A DNA stretch of 64,000 nt from Spongospora subterranea (lineage: Eukaryota; Endomyxa; Phytomyxea; Plasmodiophorida; Plasmodiophoridae), in assembly GCA_900404475.1 (NCBI GenBank), contig OUQQ01000012.1:8589-72588 (forward strand), read 5' to 3'. Below, piece by piece: positions 47,401 to 58,925 of this stretch. Position numbers and translations under genes: made by a program. Position 1 is the first letter of the stretch, and each line of letters starts with the position of its first letter. Below the pieces are notes generated by a model, which saw only the letters and a list, made by a program, of their open reading frames with translations, had not been told where the DNA came from and searched no databases.

Positions 47401-49485
47401 TGATAGATCTACGCTCAATGGAGGGAGTATGAACCACGACTAACGGAGAAGATGATAATGGACCGAACGGAACGTCAGACACGGAAGCGACCCCTTTATC
47501 ATCAACAGGTGAGATTGAGGGCGATTTTTCAAATGTTTCCGGGATAAAGGATGCCGAGCTATCGAAAATGTATGATGCTTCAAGAGTGAGATTCCATGCA
47601 CTCATGACGGCAGCATGGATTATCGACTTCAGCATTGTTAGTTGATCGATGGATCCGATTCCGTTAAGAATCAGTGTTAAAAACGAAGATGATTCTTCAG
47701 GTAGAGCGAGTTTCATGTAAATGCTGGATTTATCTGATACCGCATATCGACTTGAACACGGAAGTTGCAAGCGCTCAATGCTAAATGAAACGCATTGCCT
47801 CTAAACAAATGTCAATGCAAACTGAACGTTAGAAAACCCGTCATACCCAGATTTTTGTCAAATCCAAAAGAGGATTCATTAGAGCAATCGCACTGAAAAT
47901 TGGAACGTCCAAGCATCGTTGCAACATGGATAACTCTTGTTCGCTGACCCCTGATATAGCACTAATCCCGTGCGTAGTGAAGATACGTGCAGTTTCCAAC
48001 GCAATAGCATCTATGTAAAAATATCACCAGTAAAACAACAATGTCAAGAAATTTCAAACCTCGAGTAATGACGACGTCAGGCGACAAAGACAAGATCTTG
48101 TCAATATAAGATTGCGAATGATTTTCATTATTTGAAAAATTCAGCAACGACTTCAATGAAGTCATATTGTGCTGATGCTGTTGACGGAAGTTGCAATCCA
48201 GAAGCAAGACTTTGGGATTGTGGATTTCGGTTCTCATTTTACGATGAACCACGTTCAGATTAGTTAAGGCGATGCCATCAAGAATGAAACTATCTGAGGG
48301 AGCCCCCTCCGTTATACCGATAACCTTATTTGACACGAATAAGAATGACGCACATTGAATGGTTTGGGACTTACATGAATCATTGACGATAGATCCATTT
48401 CTGAATTACAGGGTCGCAACTGCCATGAGCACTTTATGGCAAATCTGAAAATGATATCTGTCCAGGTCTTGTCATCATGCCCGTGCCTTATTAGAAGCTG
48501 TTGTAGAATATGTCGCAGGTGGCCATTATACAGATCGTGCAGAAACTGTTTGTTACTAGGAAGTGGTTTTACAGAAATGTTGGGAAATGACGATAACCTA
48601 TGGGCATGCTTGTTTCCATAGGCATCCATGCTGTCAATGAACAGTTTCATATTTGGATTCAGGTCGTTTTCCAGTGACTTGATATCCGATTCTATCCATT
48701 CTGGAAGGGTCTGCAAGAGCGGGTGGGAGAGGTATTTCAACGCGTTCAATTTGGAGTTGTGCGCGAAAGCAAAACAATTCAAACATGTTCGAATTCTTTC
48801 CTGACCCGGATAGCCATTTTCAGGACCTGTCAGCTCAGTTCCGCTACAAGACGAGCAGAATATGAATCCACATATCCTGCAATGATGCTGAAGGCCATAC
48901 ATTAGGGAGTGATGGTACCCATTGAATTTCAGCTTACTCGTCTTAGAAGCAAGGAGAACGTCTGGCCGCACGCTGTACATGCGCCACATTCATGGTCTTG
49001 CTGCCAGAACCGAGGCAAAGCTAAGGCCGCGATCAAATTTGTCTCGACCATTTATTTGCCCTATATGTTGAACTGTGAAGGCACCCTCTTCAATAGAGGG
49101 TTGCGGCTTTGATTGAATCAACGGCCAGCAAAAGACCACTGGATTAGCCCATAATAAAAAAACCGTCTTCAGAAACGCCAGACAGTAAAACACTGGATCG
49201 AATTGGTCGTTTTTGTACGTACAATCGAACCAGATATTTAACTGAGTCACGCTGTGAGAAAAGATCCGGAATTTGCTGGACGTCGAAACATTGTGAAACG
49301 AGCAACATCACAGTAATTCTCTTCCAGGTTTGCCTTAAATCAGGATATATCCTATCCAAATGTGTGGGCTTTCGAATAGGTAGTAAAACCAAACTGACAG
49401 CCTGGTGGAGTTTATTTGATTGGTCAACCGATGACAATGTCCCACCGTACGTCATTAAAGCGCAGTCCGTCGTTGGTGTAGTCAT
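44401..49485 (-). CDS. PIKFYVE: FAB1/PIKfyve phosphatidylinositol-3-phosphate 5-kinase
   Basis: Makes PI(3,5)P2 on endosomes and vacuoles. ATG 49485 (MTTPTTDCALMTYGG) opens an N-terminus of about 130 residues. An exon join (intron of 64 nt ending ggccttag) gives ALPRFWQQDHECGACTACG. A further 50-nt intron restores LLRRHHCRICGFIFCSSCSG, a canonical PI3P-binding FYVE finger (RRHHCR). The chaperonin-like CCT domain spans about 48.6-47.2 kb (LLLDCNFRQQ, DVVITRG). The fungal/animal-conserved CGHRIHRDMIRCFG follows near 46.7 kb. The PIPK kinase includes AAKGGKSNATFIRT, FDLKGKSSGR (catalytic-site loop; the usual S after KG is K here), LQDENLALF, MDYSILLGI and VGIIDYIR. It ends at 44401 with a Ser-rich tail. 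No DEP domain was seen, as in fungi and plants. Exons number well over 15, and some joins in 45.7-47 kb are approximate. Confidence 0.88.
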
Positions 49486-49721
49486 GACTGTCCACACCAC
49501 TTCCTAACTGCATCGTGTAACACCAACGACCAAGGGGGGGGGGGAGAGAGGCGGGGCAGTCGGCCATCTCTGGTTCACTGTTACAGCCGCGCCATTCTAA
49601 TTACGATTAGGGTGATCGGGTGCCAACCTGTGCCAACAATAGCAGGGACGAGTGCAGTACTATCACTTGATTAGCAGCTTGACCAGATCATCATACCAAG
49701 TCGCTGCTCATTGTTTCCACA
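49486..49721. promoter_or_regulatory. Bidirectional promoter between FAB1 and cardiolipin synthase, with G11 tract
   Basis: Only 236 bp separate the start codons of two divergent genes, so the promoters must overlap. It contains an 11-G run (49534-49544) followed by agagaggcgggg, a possible G-quadruplex or nucleosome-excluding element. Confidence 0.5.
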
Positions 49722-50841
49722 ATGTTCTCCCTGCACCCTGCATCGATTTCATATCGCGCTGGCCTCTCGTTTGCTTTTCAATCGCTGAAACGCCCCGTTT
49801 CGCTGCCGCTTCCCCGTGTAGCACTCGGCTCCCGACCGCGTCTGCTACGCCTATTGAAGCCTCACCGTGCCTGTGTGGCAGCAGTTCACAATCGTGTGGA
49901 GCCATCATCGGTTTCGCAATCAAGGACAACGTTCTTCACCGTACCGAACATTATTACAAGTAATTCGTGAAAGTTGATAATGTGTTTTCTCATCGTTATT
50001 CATTGGCGAATTTGTTTCTTTGTTTAACATCATTCCGTTCCTCAGGTTGTAGAATCGCGTGTACGCCTGTGATTGGGTATATGATGCTAACTGGCCATCA
50101 GCGAATGGCATTTTGTGGGTTCGTGCTGGCTGGAATCTCGGATTTCGCCGATGGATGGATTGCCAAAAAGTTTAACCAGCAATCGTTACTTGGATCTTAT
50201 TTAGATCCATTTGCCGATAAGTTCCTGATCGGTAAGCTAAATTTTATTGATTGTGTTGATCCAGTAAACGTGATAAGATCTGGTTACATTGTTTACACTT
50301 CATTCACAAAAAACTACTCAGTTTTTTCACTGTTTTCTGCCCCGGTTTAAACCCGTCCAAATATTATTTCTCATAGTTTAGTGGCCTGTTAGGAACAATG
50401 GCGTTGACTTTGGTATCAATGGAGGCTTTACCAATGTGGTCGGTTGTATTTGTCGTCGGACGTGACGTTCTTCTTATTTGTGGAACTGCTGTCGTTCGCT
50501 ATCGGTCTCTTATAAGCCGCAATATCTCTCTGCAAAACTACTTCGATGTCGCGTCCTATCCTACACATGAGGTGCGCCCATCTTTACTTGGCAAGGTAGT
50601 TTTACAGAATCACGTGAAAATCATCGACGGCCTGACCCTTCTTCAGCTAAATACAGCGGCTCAATTGCTGTGGATTAGTGCCGGTATCACATCAATAACG
50701 TTTGACTTTCCTGAACCACAACTGGTCCAGCTAATGGCATACGGCGTCGTCGGCAGCACTTTGGCATCGGGATTTGATTACCTTTCCAATCGGCGCGACT
50801 TTTTACGAAACCTGATTCGTCGTAGAAGAAAGAATCGATAA
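49722..50841 (+). CDS. CRLS1: Cardiolipin synthase, CDP-alcohol phosphatidyltransferase, mitochondrial
   Basis: Condenses CDP-diacylglycerol with phosphatidylglycerol in the inner mitochondrial membrane. ATG 49722 opens a Ser/Arg/Leu-rich presequence with no acidic residue in its first 55 positions. Three exons: the first ends TVPNIIT, the second starts SCRIACTPVIGYM (gt at 49960, cag near 50045), and the third starts GTMALTL after a gttag acceptor near 50393. The active-site motif is SDFADGWIAKKF then GSYLDPFADK, i.e. D-x2-DG-x2-A-K-x8-G-x3-D-x3-D. The usual Arg is Lys. GRDVLL and RPSLLGK follow in the expected places, then two more membrane segments and a very basic C-terminus (RRRRKNR). 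Length is about 280-290 residues. The family is clear, and the eukaryotic CRLS subgroup is favoured over PGP synthase by the order of blocks. Confidence 0.85.
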
Positions 50842-51026
50842 ATTTTTCCATCACAGAGTACCCGAGTCCCTTGGAATCTGAGTAGGTTTCTCGTGTTCTC
50901 TCGGTCGTTTCCTTGACGGTGTTCTCGGAGATTAGACAATAATCGGGCAAATCCGTTATGTTGCGAGCTGCCGTCCACCACATAAGTGCAGTTCTATAGG
51001 GCCACTGTGGTGGACACATAGACAGG

Positions 51027-52835
51027 ATGGGCGATGATTTTGTCGCCACACCGATTCAGTTTATTGGGGAATATGAAATCTTGTCGAAGCTTGGGGTGGG
51101 GTCGTTCGCGATCGTGTGGAAGGGGGTCCACATCCACACGGGGGAATTGGTGGCCATCAAGGGCATCAACCTTGATAAGATCCGGTTAAAGCACCCCCAT
51201 CTTGATTCGGAGATCGCCATCATGACTTCCATCAGCCACACCAATATTGTCAAACTTATTGAAGTTCATAAAACAGACAGGTAATTTCTATATTTCACAA
51301 CAGATTGACATTATGCTGTTTTGCCTTGTTTGCTCATTTTGCGTCGTCTCTGACGAGGTTTCTGAGAAGAAAACCAGTTGGGTGTTTGAAACGCTCTGGC
51401 GATTTTTATTGTTTAATAATTTTTTATTTATACGATAATAATAATGTTCATACATCGTGCTCCTTATCAGGCATATTTATCTGGTTATCGAACTCTGCAA
51501 CGAAGATTTGGCCGAATACATGACCCGACTTGATCGCCCAATCCACGAGGCCGCCGCGGTCAACCTGTTTCGCCAGCTAGCCAATGGCCTGTCTTTCCTG
51601 CACTCGAAGAACATGGCCCATCGCGACCTAAAACCTCACAATCTTCTTCTTTTGGAGAATGGTACCCGCCTGAAAATCGCCGATTTCGGGCTCGCCAGGT
51701 ACTGAACCAAATTATTAGTTGTGGGTTCATTGCCCATTATTTCATTTTTAGGGATATCGATAGTGAAGTATTAGCACAGACGATATGCGGTTCTCCACAG
51801 TATATGGCGCCAGAGATCCTTCGCAATCAAGCCTACGACCCCAGATTGGCTGATCTATGGTCGGTTGGCGCCATTTTCTACGAGATGGTCACCGGAATCC
51901 CCCCGTATTATGCCCGGAGCAGTACGGAACTCTTGGCCAAGATCGATGCCGGTGAAATCACATTTCCCAGGTAAGGGCAGGTTTCAAGAACATGACGAAA
52001 ATCTGATAATGTTGTGAAGGTCGCTGGAGATATCCGATGGTTGTCAAACTGTCATCAAAGGGCTTCTTCAGCGCCATCCTGCTGATCGCTTGACAATTGA
52101 CGCCCTTTGCTCGCACCCGTGCTTGTTATCAATTCCCGACAACCAACGTAGATCATCATCGTTCTGGTGAAAACCAAAAAGTGTAACTCATCGGTTCTGG
52201 AAATTAGTTGTGGCGATAAACCCATCCGTTCAAGGGTTTTCGAGTACGCCCAAGGGTTTGCAGCAGAACGAATATGATCTGATAAAGGCGGCCAGCATTG
52301 TTGGGGATCTCGCCGATGCCGCTATCAAGAAGCCCGAAATCGCATTGCCGCTCTACGCCAAAGCCATCGCCCTTCTCGTTGATGGGCGACAGCTCCTGCG
52401 ACTCAAAGATAAACTATCGCAATCGGATCAGCGCATCGATAACTGGTCTGCGAGACGCATTCAACACCTCACCATTCAATCCAATAAGTACTGGCCGTGT
52501 CGTTCATCGCCCTCGATGTTGCCCTAAGCGATTACATTCTCAGATTGAGGGATGTTTTCGAAGACAGTTCGAGACGAACGATCTCGTGCGCCGAGCAGAG
52601 AATATTCGAACATAGCATACAGATTGCACGGGGGGCGTGCGTTGCCGAGTTGATGGAGGAACCCTCGACCAAGACCGCAACGCAGCTGAAACGCTCGTTT
52701 CGCCTGTTACATTACTTGGGCGACGCCATCAGCGATCCATCCGATCTGCGCCTGATCCAAAGCCTCGCGGCCGGTGTGTATCAACGTATCACCATGGTCG
52801 AATCCGACCAATCAGAATCGCAACAATCAAAATGA
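51027..52835 (+). CDS. ATG1: ATG1/ULK autophagy-initiating protein kinase
   Basis: Ser/Thr kinase that starts autophagosome formation. Exons are 51027-51280, 51471-51698, 51752-51970, 52020-52166, about 52245-52490 and about 52530-52835. The kinase domain fills the first four: GVGSFAIVW (Gly loop), [11 protein letters not shown] (Lys), [29 protein letters not shown] and [12 protein letters not shown]. HRDLKPxN with this CGSPxYMAPE and a short lobe is ULK/ATG1-like. The kinase is followed almost directly by helical repeats ([21 protein letters not shown]; then [20 protein letters not shown] and [10 protein letters not shown]) that resemble the tandem MIT (EAT) domain binding ATG13. The long disordered linker between kinase and MIT of animals and fungi is nearly absent, so the protein is compact (about 460 residues). 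Catalytic residues are all present. The 52166-52245 join is tentative. Confidence 0.85.
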
Positions 52836-52911
52836 CAAAACCCTATTTGTTTTTATCCGATTTTCACGCTCAAAAACGCATTACTGGTACAACGATAGAT
52901 ATGATCATCAT

Positions 52912-55827
52912 TTAAAAATTGAACACTTCGTGGTGGAAATCGAATCGGCATTGTCCTCGAGTCCGTTTCCGGGCCAGATCCCATGCCTCGTCGACCATGA
53001 TTCTTGGCCCACACGTGTAGACCACCGCCCGACCTTTCAGGCTGGCGGTTCGCAGTGACGACTCGGTCGGCGGTTGGGCGTTGACCGGATCGGGTTCCGA
53101 CATCATGGTCCCTTCGACGTAGCGGAAGATGGTCTCCAGATCGGGCCGGCCAATGATCAGACTCGGGTCGGCCGTCGACTTCTGTTGGGTGATGTGCCCG
53201 GCGATCGTGATCTGTGGATAACCTGGCGCTGACGCCAATACTCTCGCTTTCACCAGAGTTTCGGCAAACCACGCCCATTCGAATTCGGTTGGAACCGACC
53301 ACACTAGATAAACATGTCTGGGGACGATATCGGGGTCAGACGACGATCATGGGAACAATGGGGTCCTACTTGATCCAGGCGGAACGAGCGTGTTTCGCTT
53401 TGCTCTGGAGACTCATCTCGAGCTGATAGATGTCCTTGATGATGCTGATCAAGGGCGTTATACCAACACCACCACCGATCAGTAGAACGTGGGAATAGCG
53501 TTTATATCGTGACGATAGGTGCCCATATGGGCCTAATCCATGGTCAGTTCCGCCCCGACCAATCACCAACCGATTTCTCAGAAACAATACCTTCGACCCG
53601 TATCAACGGCGGAACGACACTTAGATTGCCCTGGATAGAGTTCAACAGCGCGCGGGTCGTATTCCCTAGCGACTTCACGTGAATCTCACACAGATCATCT
53701 TTAGGGCCTGAACACAAACAGACCATTGAGAACGGCGTCGATCAACGGGGGATGGTCTTACCTGATGATAACGAGAACGGGTGCCATTCCAACAGAGCAA
53801 TGGTCGGGAAGTTGACGAACACGTATTGCCCGGCCGTATATGTAGCGTATTTACGCTTGGGGAAACGTAGACGGACAACGTTGCCCGGTAACGTTTGGAC
53901 CTGAGTGGCACGAAATGGTATAACATCACCTCTGGCAAGTCGCAATACACGATCCAGGGTGTAGACGGCGACGGCGGCGAACACGTATGGGTGATTGGCT
54001 TTGGCGTGGAACACCATGAACAGGTAGAACAGGATGAACACGAAATGGGAATAGAAGAAGAACTGGAAGAGATGGCGACGAAGGGACTGGAACGATGTGA
54101 ACAGGATGACCAGGGCGCTGACACCCGATACGACACCGGTCAGGTTGGTCTGGTCCATCAGGACGACGTCGACGGCGGCGACGTCCCGCAGCTGCGGGAT
54201 GATCTCCCACAGACCGTGAGCGATGACCGACGCCACGACCAGACGCCCTAGCCAGCGATGGAACGTGATGGCGCGATCGATCGGGATCTCGAATATCAGC
54301 GACATTGCCGAGTTTCGTGTGGCTGGTATCGCCACCCAGAATGCATTGGCCGTCGCCACATACCCCAACCCGATACCGATATCGCCATCGTCCCAGATCC
54401 ACAACCCCAACCAGAACGCGTTCACAGCCAGGAACGACGCGAACAGGATCACGTGTTTTAGCGCCAGCTGACTTCCCGACAGGCGCAAACGCCAGAACCG
54501 CACCAGCGCATTCTTCACCGGACTCGATATCGGTTTCTGATCGACGATGTAGACGTCCAATGGCGGGGAAGACGATGATTTGTCGGAGAACGAAACGGGT
54601 TCCGATCCACGAAAGAACCCGCCAGAGGGGACGATATTCAGGGTGAGATCGTCGTTAGAGGTGTCGTTAAGATCACTACCGGGATCATCGTATATTGGAG
54701 CGGGACCGAACGTCTTCTGCAGAAATGGGAATTGACCGCTGGATGCAGATACAGACGACACTTGGAACGGATCGTTAATATTATTACGGGATAGTTCAGG
54801 GTTCACGTCCTTGTTGAAAATCCGTTTTGATTGGGCAACGGACGACCGCTCTACGAGATCTAGACCGTCGGCGAACCCAGCCGGGCCCATAAACCCGCGA
54901 AATGCCTTCCGTCGGATGGCCTCACGCCAGCGCTTCTTGAGTTTGTACAGGCGAAGGACGACGGCAAGGATGACGAGGACCAGGGCGGTGACGATACTGA
55001 TCCCCGATGCCGGGTCGGTTATCAGCCCAAACAGATAGGTTGGCATCGTGATGGCGTTGCCAATCGTAACGCCACCTTTGGCCAGGAAATTGACCTTGGC
55101 CAACCCACGAGTACTGGTCGAGTGTTGGACATACGCGCTGGCCGATGTGCCATCGGTAGCGCCATATGCCCAAACCAGGTACATGTCGCCGTTGATGATC
55201 GGGACGTGCTGGGCGTCCATTGACTTGATCGGGTGGCGGAACGCAACGCTGGTTCGACCGTTGGACTGGGTCCCGGTCACCCCGACACTGTCGATAAAGT
55301 TGGCCGGGGTCGGAGTGCGACGCGATGTGGCCGAGAACCCGTCGATGATGGTTGTGGCGCCATCGTTGCCAACCCAGGCAACAACGGCCGCTGTGTTTAG
55401 GTGACCTGAATGGAATACCCATTTACCAATCCATTCCATGAATCTAAACCCATATGTTTATAACGGCCCAAGATCCACTTCAATAAACGCAAAAATTAAA
55501 AAAAAAAAACCCATCGCCGAACAGAACTGATACAATGTGTGATATCGATCAGATTTACGATCAATGTGCTGTGGGACAACGAGTGTACGACCCCGGTATA
55601 CCTCGTGGGTTAACCGACCAGCCAATGGAGACCCATCCACTCGTCATGGCGCTAATCGTGAACGCGATGGTGTTGGCGTCGATCATGGTCCAGTTGGCCG
55701 AATATGACCCATCGGTGGTGGTGAACGACCCCGATCCGAGTGAGGTCTGACCCGATCCGCTCCCGAGCAGGATTATGGTCAGCAGCAGTATCGCCCAGGG
55801 CGACACCGTTCCCGTTAACCAATTCAT
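52912..55827 (-). CDS. DOMON-ferric reductase/NADPH oxidase-like fusion, 867 residues
   Basis: Five exons with consistent phases (55827-55592, 55443-53762, 53707-53591, 53532-53370, 53317-52912). The N-terminus is a signal peptide, then a DOMON (heme or sugar-binding) ectodomain of about 150 residues: [46 protein letters not shown] and YLVWAYGAT. One transmembrane helix leads to a polar cytosolic linker of about 130 residues. The ferric-reductase membrane domain has paired His in [15 protein letters not shown] and [15 protein letters not shown], the usual bis-heme ligands. The FAD domain motif is WHPFSLSSG, the NADPH site is [13 protein letters not shown] and the C-terminal signature is YTCGPRIM. 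The protein ends HEVFNF, as in NOX/FRE enzymes. It should move electrons from NADPH across the plasma membrane to an external acceptor (iron, copper or oxygen), with DOMON as a possible extra relay. The family is certain; the acceptor is not. Confidence 0.9.
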
Positions 55828-56299
55828 GGTCCAGTCGAGTTATTAATGCTGGTTGGGGAGGTTTGGCCTATTTGTCCCTGTCCAACGGGCCGATCCAGAT
55901 CGACATATTCCAGATCCATCCAGATACGGGACGGCGAATCCGCCCGAAAACAATCCAGATCGGGTCCTGTTTCCCTGTTGATCTGTTGAACCCCATGGAA
56001 CCAGGCAGAACCCCATCAAGTTAATACCATATCCAAACACGAGATGTGATCACAATGAACCCCCTCTTCATGGTCATCATCCAGATATGAATGGCCCATA
56101 GGACCAGCGACAATAATTCACACACGAATTTCACGTCAATCTGAAATAAATTGAGGAAAATTCGTGAAAATGGAAAAAAGGGGGTAATTGATAGTGACCA
56201 GGATAATAATGTATTGACCCGATTGGATATTGGGGGTGGAGGTGGCGCTATTATCCCCCTGGTCATATTGTTAAGAAAGGGACGGCGCACTTAACGATC
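55828..56299. promoter_or_regulatory. Bidirectional upstream region of the reductase and ETF-QO genes
   Basis: 472 bp between two divergent start codons. The octamer TGGCGCTA lies at 56243-56250, 50 bp before the ETF-QO ATG. Short frames in it are not supported. Confidence 0.4.
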
Positions 56300-58770
56300 A
56301 TGATGGTGTTGGCCAGGAGAACCTGGAGACGATGCCTGACCAGCATCGCCCGCGATTCCATCGCCGTTGATGTCCTGATTGTGGGCGCCGGCCCGGCTGG
56401 TCTCTCGGCCGCCATTCGCCTCAAACAGCGCCGCGCCGACCTCAACGTCTGTGTGATTGAGAAGAGTGGTGAACTCGGGTCCCATATTCTATCCGGCAAT
56501 GTGTTTGATCCTCGGGCTCTCAATGAATTATTGCCGGATTGGCGCTCAACTCAGGTATCAAACACGTTATTTAACTTCAAACCGATCGTGGTTTTTGTTT
56601 TGGCCATCGGGGGCGTCCGCTGATGATCAAATGATGTACAGGCGCCATTACAGACGGAAGTGACCAAAGATCGGTTCAGGTATTTACCGAATAGTTCATG
56701 GTCGATACCTGTTCCCATACCGCCAGCGTTGCATAACGCTGGGAATTACGTGATCAGCCTGGGACGACTTGTACAATGGCTTGGCGATAAAGCCATGGAA
56801 TGGTAACACGGGCCAATTGTGTCTCTGCCGGCGACGATATTGACTCTTTTGCTGTCGATTAGCGGTGTTGATGTTTATCCCGGTTTCGCAGCCAGCGATG
56901 TAATTTATGATGATAAAGGCGCTGTTGCCGGCGTAGTCACCCGTGATTTCGGTATCGGGAAAGACGAACAACATAAAGGTCGTTTGGGGTATAATTTGGG
57001 GTAATTAGGAACTGATTCCATTGTAGATAATTATCAGCCCGGGATGGAGCTACGCGCATCTCAGACAATATTCGCTGAAGGCGCGTGTGGCTCGTTAACT
57101 GAACAAGTTATCGATCGGTTCGATCTTCGCGCCAATTGCGACCCTCAATCGTATTCTATTGGGTTGAAGGAAGTAATATCCCATTCTTTTCCGTGTTTTC
57201 GTTAATTAGTGACCGAAAACATCTTATTGTTATCGATATCGTACCGAGATGTTTCCTGAAGTTTACGACCTGATTCGCTGTTTACCAACTTTCTGTCATA
57301 GCTTTGGGAAATCGATCCCAGCGTTCACCAACCTGGCTCGGTTCTGCATACATTGGGATGGCCGTTGCCCAACGCGATTTACGGTGGCTCGTTCGCCTAT
57401 CACTTTGACCCGAACCTGTTATCGATCGGTTTCGTCGTCGGTCTGGACTATCAGAACCCATATACACATCCCTACAATCTCTTTCAAGTCAGTTTCTCCA
57501 ATTCATTCTGTAATGCACTGAGTTTGTAAACAATAAGTATGTTTTCAATGTTTTACGAATCAACGTTTGTCATACTGTTTGAAAAAAGTTGATCGACTTT
57601 CAAGAAACGCCTGGTCGGTTAGTTCTGTCCCCAATTTTTACCAGGACCGCTCACCTATTCACCCTAGTGAATCGTAGGAATTCAAACATCATTCGTCCAT
57701 CAGTCCAATGCTGAAGAATGGGGTCCCTATTGGTTATGGCGCACGGGTCATATCCACAGGCGGCTTTCAGGCAATCCCCAAGCTGACGGTTCCAGGCGCG
57801 TTGCTGGTCGGCTGTGCTGCAGGTTTTCTCAATGTCCCTCGCATCAAGGGCACGCATACGGCCATGAAATCCGGCATGGTCGCCGCCGATGCGATCGCTG
57901 ACAAACTAAAATCCACCGACAACGTTCAGGGAGCGGAAGTCTCAGATTATGAAGACATGATCAAATCATCATGGATCTGGTCCGAACTCAAAGCTGTTCG
58001 CAATGCTAAACCAGCGTTCAAAAAGTTCGGGGGAACGTTAGGTAACTCGCCTCTGCACAAAATTATCCCATTTTTATAATTCCTGTTTTCTTGTTTTCTT
58101 TCAAGTTGAGCTGTAGCGGCAATGTGCACATTTTCGTCGTCGAATCTACAGAACACCACTCAATTGAACGTTCGATTGTTGATTCTCCAATACAGGTGGT
58201 ATGATGTACAGCGGATTGGAGCTTTTGATGTTGAAGGGCCGAGAGCCATGGACATTTCACAACAAATCCTGGGATGCGGATCGTACTCGGCCTGCCGAAT
58301 CGTATTCTCCGCCCTCCGGCAATTTCCGCCCCGACAACCGAATCAGTTTCGATCTGTTGACCAATCTCCAGCGTAGCGGTGTTCGTCACGAAGAAGATCA
58401 GCCGGTATTGCAATCCCGCTTCGGCTGCGTTTTCCGTGGTGTTTCCAATTGAACCTGTTCTGTTTGTTACATTTGAGAATGACGATTATCTATCTGACAT
58501 GTTTAATTTTAGGGTCATCTTCGGTTTCGCGAAGGAAAAAAGAGTTCTTTTCCCGTCGAGGAAAGTCTGAAAGTCTATGGTGGTCCAGAGCAATACTTCT
58601 GCCCGGCGAAAGTGTATGAGTATGTCGATGCCGGGGCCGAAGGACGTAAACTGCAGATCAATGCCGCCAATTGCGTACATTGCAAGACGTGCGACATCAA
58701 GACGCCAGGACGATTCATCCGTTGGACTGTCCCTGAAGGAGGTGGCGGTCCAAGTTATACTAATCTGTAA
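56300..58770 (+). CDS. ETFDH: Electron-transfer flavoprotein-ubiquinone oxidoreductase
   Basis: Inner-mitochondrial-membrane flavoprotein that passes electrons from ETF (beta-oxidation, amino-acid breakdown) to ubiquinone. ATG 56300 starts an Arg-rich presequence ([13 protein letters not shown]), then the FAD dinucleotide fold [20 protein letters not shown] and [18 protein letters not shown]. Later exons give [51 protein letters not shown] and, after an acceptor near 57300 (tcatag), [11 protein letters not shown] and [46 protein letters not shown] and [11 protein letters not shown] follow. The C-terminus has the 4Fe-4S ligands CP (near 58597), [10 protein letters not shown] and the end [13 protein letters not shown] (TAA 58768). 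There are about nine exons. All cofactor motifs are intact. Splice joins around 57000-57300 and 58080-58200 are by homology. Confidence 0.93.
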
Positions 58771-58925
58771 TATACAACAACATTCAGAATTCATGGTCGG
58801 GTAAACCCAATTGTGGAAATATCAGGAAGACGCTGTAGTTGAAAAAGCGCCGATAATGACAGTGGGGGAAGTTAAAGCAACAAATCTGTATAATTGTATT
58901 GGGAAAATTATTGACGTTGGAGTCG

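Noticed and set aside
53742..55439. Ferric reductase starting at the internal Met (MEWIGKW)
   Set aside because: That Met lies inside the DOMON domain. An upstream exon with signal peptide and the first DOMON strands joins in phase.
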